Assembly (NCBI GenBank): GCA_015478945.1 | Contig: JABUQX010097410.1 | Span: forward strand, 1-31,681 | DNA length: 31,681 nucleotides | Direction of reading: 5' to 3' | Origin: Trachelipus rathkii | Taxonomy: Eukaryota; Arthropoda; Malacostraca; Isopoda; Trachelipodidae | In this document: positions 31,366 to 31,681 of the stretch, in pieces | Position numbering within the stretch: position 1 is the stretch's first letter | Layout: each line of letters starts with the position of its first letter | Made by a program: the position numbers and the translations under genes | The notes under the pieces: model-generated | What the model was told of the DNA's origin: nothing | Seen by the model: the letters and a program-made list of their open reading frames with translations, nothing else | Database searches by the model: none

Positions 31366-31681
31366 CTTATGAACTAGGGGAAAGACATTAATATTAACTC
31401 TGTTCTAGATGTGGCGGTAGAAGAGGCCTAGAAAAAGGTTAGAAAATGTATCAATTGCTGCCGCATCAATCCATCAAAGTTGAGCATCAATGCGAGCATC
31501 AAAGTTGAGGACATCAAATTGCAGCATCAAAATACTCGAGTGTGGGAGTGAAGTGTATCTGTGTGAGCTGTAAGTGTATAATGCGGCTAGTGTAAGTGTC
31601 TATGAACTAGTGTAGCCTTATAACATTTCATAGATGGTATGCTATCTTAAGTGAAAGATCCTCTTGTTTTGTGTGTTCTTT

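Larger units (their letters stand above)
28010..31681 (-). repeat. Large inverted repeat 2, right arm (runs off the window)
   Basis: This is the reverse complement of 23,680-27,170, in the same order and with no large rearrangement seen. The last bases of the window still pair with about 23,680-23,700, so the arm continues beyond the edge. The arm is slightly longer than its partner because some tandem subarrays (notably 30,080-30,900) have extra or expanded units. Confidence 0.9.

Noticed and set aside
1..31681. tRNA, rRNA or telomeric repeats
   Set aside because: I scanned by eye for rRNA core motifs, TTAGG/TTAGGG arrays and cloverleaf-like GGTTCGA boxes with matching acceptor stems. No convincing case was found, though a covariance-model search was not possible.

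Overview
This window looks like non-genic, repeat-dominated nuclear DNA from an animal, most likely an invertebrate. I lean towards a decapod crustacean, because the degraded LINE here has an APE endonuclease plus RT and a C-terminal 'GRPKK' block that I know from shrimp and crab genomes. That placement is inference. The DNA is AT-rich, full of (TA)n, (CA)n and (TTTA)n microsatellites, and has no intact gene, rRNA, tRNA or CRISPR array that I can support. Repeat copies differ from each other by many 1-2 base indels, so real divergence and long-read consensus error cannot be separated from sequence alone. All arm, unit and element boundaries were aligned by eye and are approximate.

Layout. 1-4.1 kb: mixed AT-rich DNA with unassigned open frames, ending in an isolated GC-rich block (3.43-3.93 kb). 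4.13-4.70 kb: two units of a hairpin-bearing dispersed repeat. 4.80-11.40 kb: large inverted repeat 1, with arms of reiterated AT-rich units and a 1.3-kb spacer holding a direct duplication and two hairpins. 11.64-12.76 kb: purine and pyrimidine tracts and another hairpin-repeat copy. 12.77-18.14 kb: three dead copies of one LINE family: copy 1 (+), copy 3 (-) lying tail to tail with it across a TA array, then copy 2 (+, 3' end only). 18.14-19.14 kb: TA arrays around an AAGTAC minisatellite. 19.14-19.92 kb: a tandem array of about 120-150-bp units. 20.06-20.93 kb: the hairpin repeat again. 20.95-21.49 kb: TA and TTTA low complexity. 21.64-21.97 kb: remnant of a hAT-type transposase (-). 22.19-23.6 kb: short-motif repeats. 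23.68 kb to the window end: large inverted repeat 2, with arms of about 3.5 kb, an 830-bp single-copy spacer and symmetrically placed CpG-rich blocks. It runs off the right edge.

There is no gene network here. The unifying signal is a short box, AGCAGTAAATCAGTAAATC, which recurs in both large inverted repeats and in the 19-kb array. This suggests one satellite or foldback-type family built much of the window. The two large inverted repeats are the best candidates for something undescribed. They resemble foldback (FB/TU-like) elements in architecture, but an assembly foldback artefact has to be excluded first.
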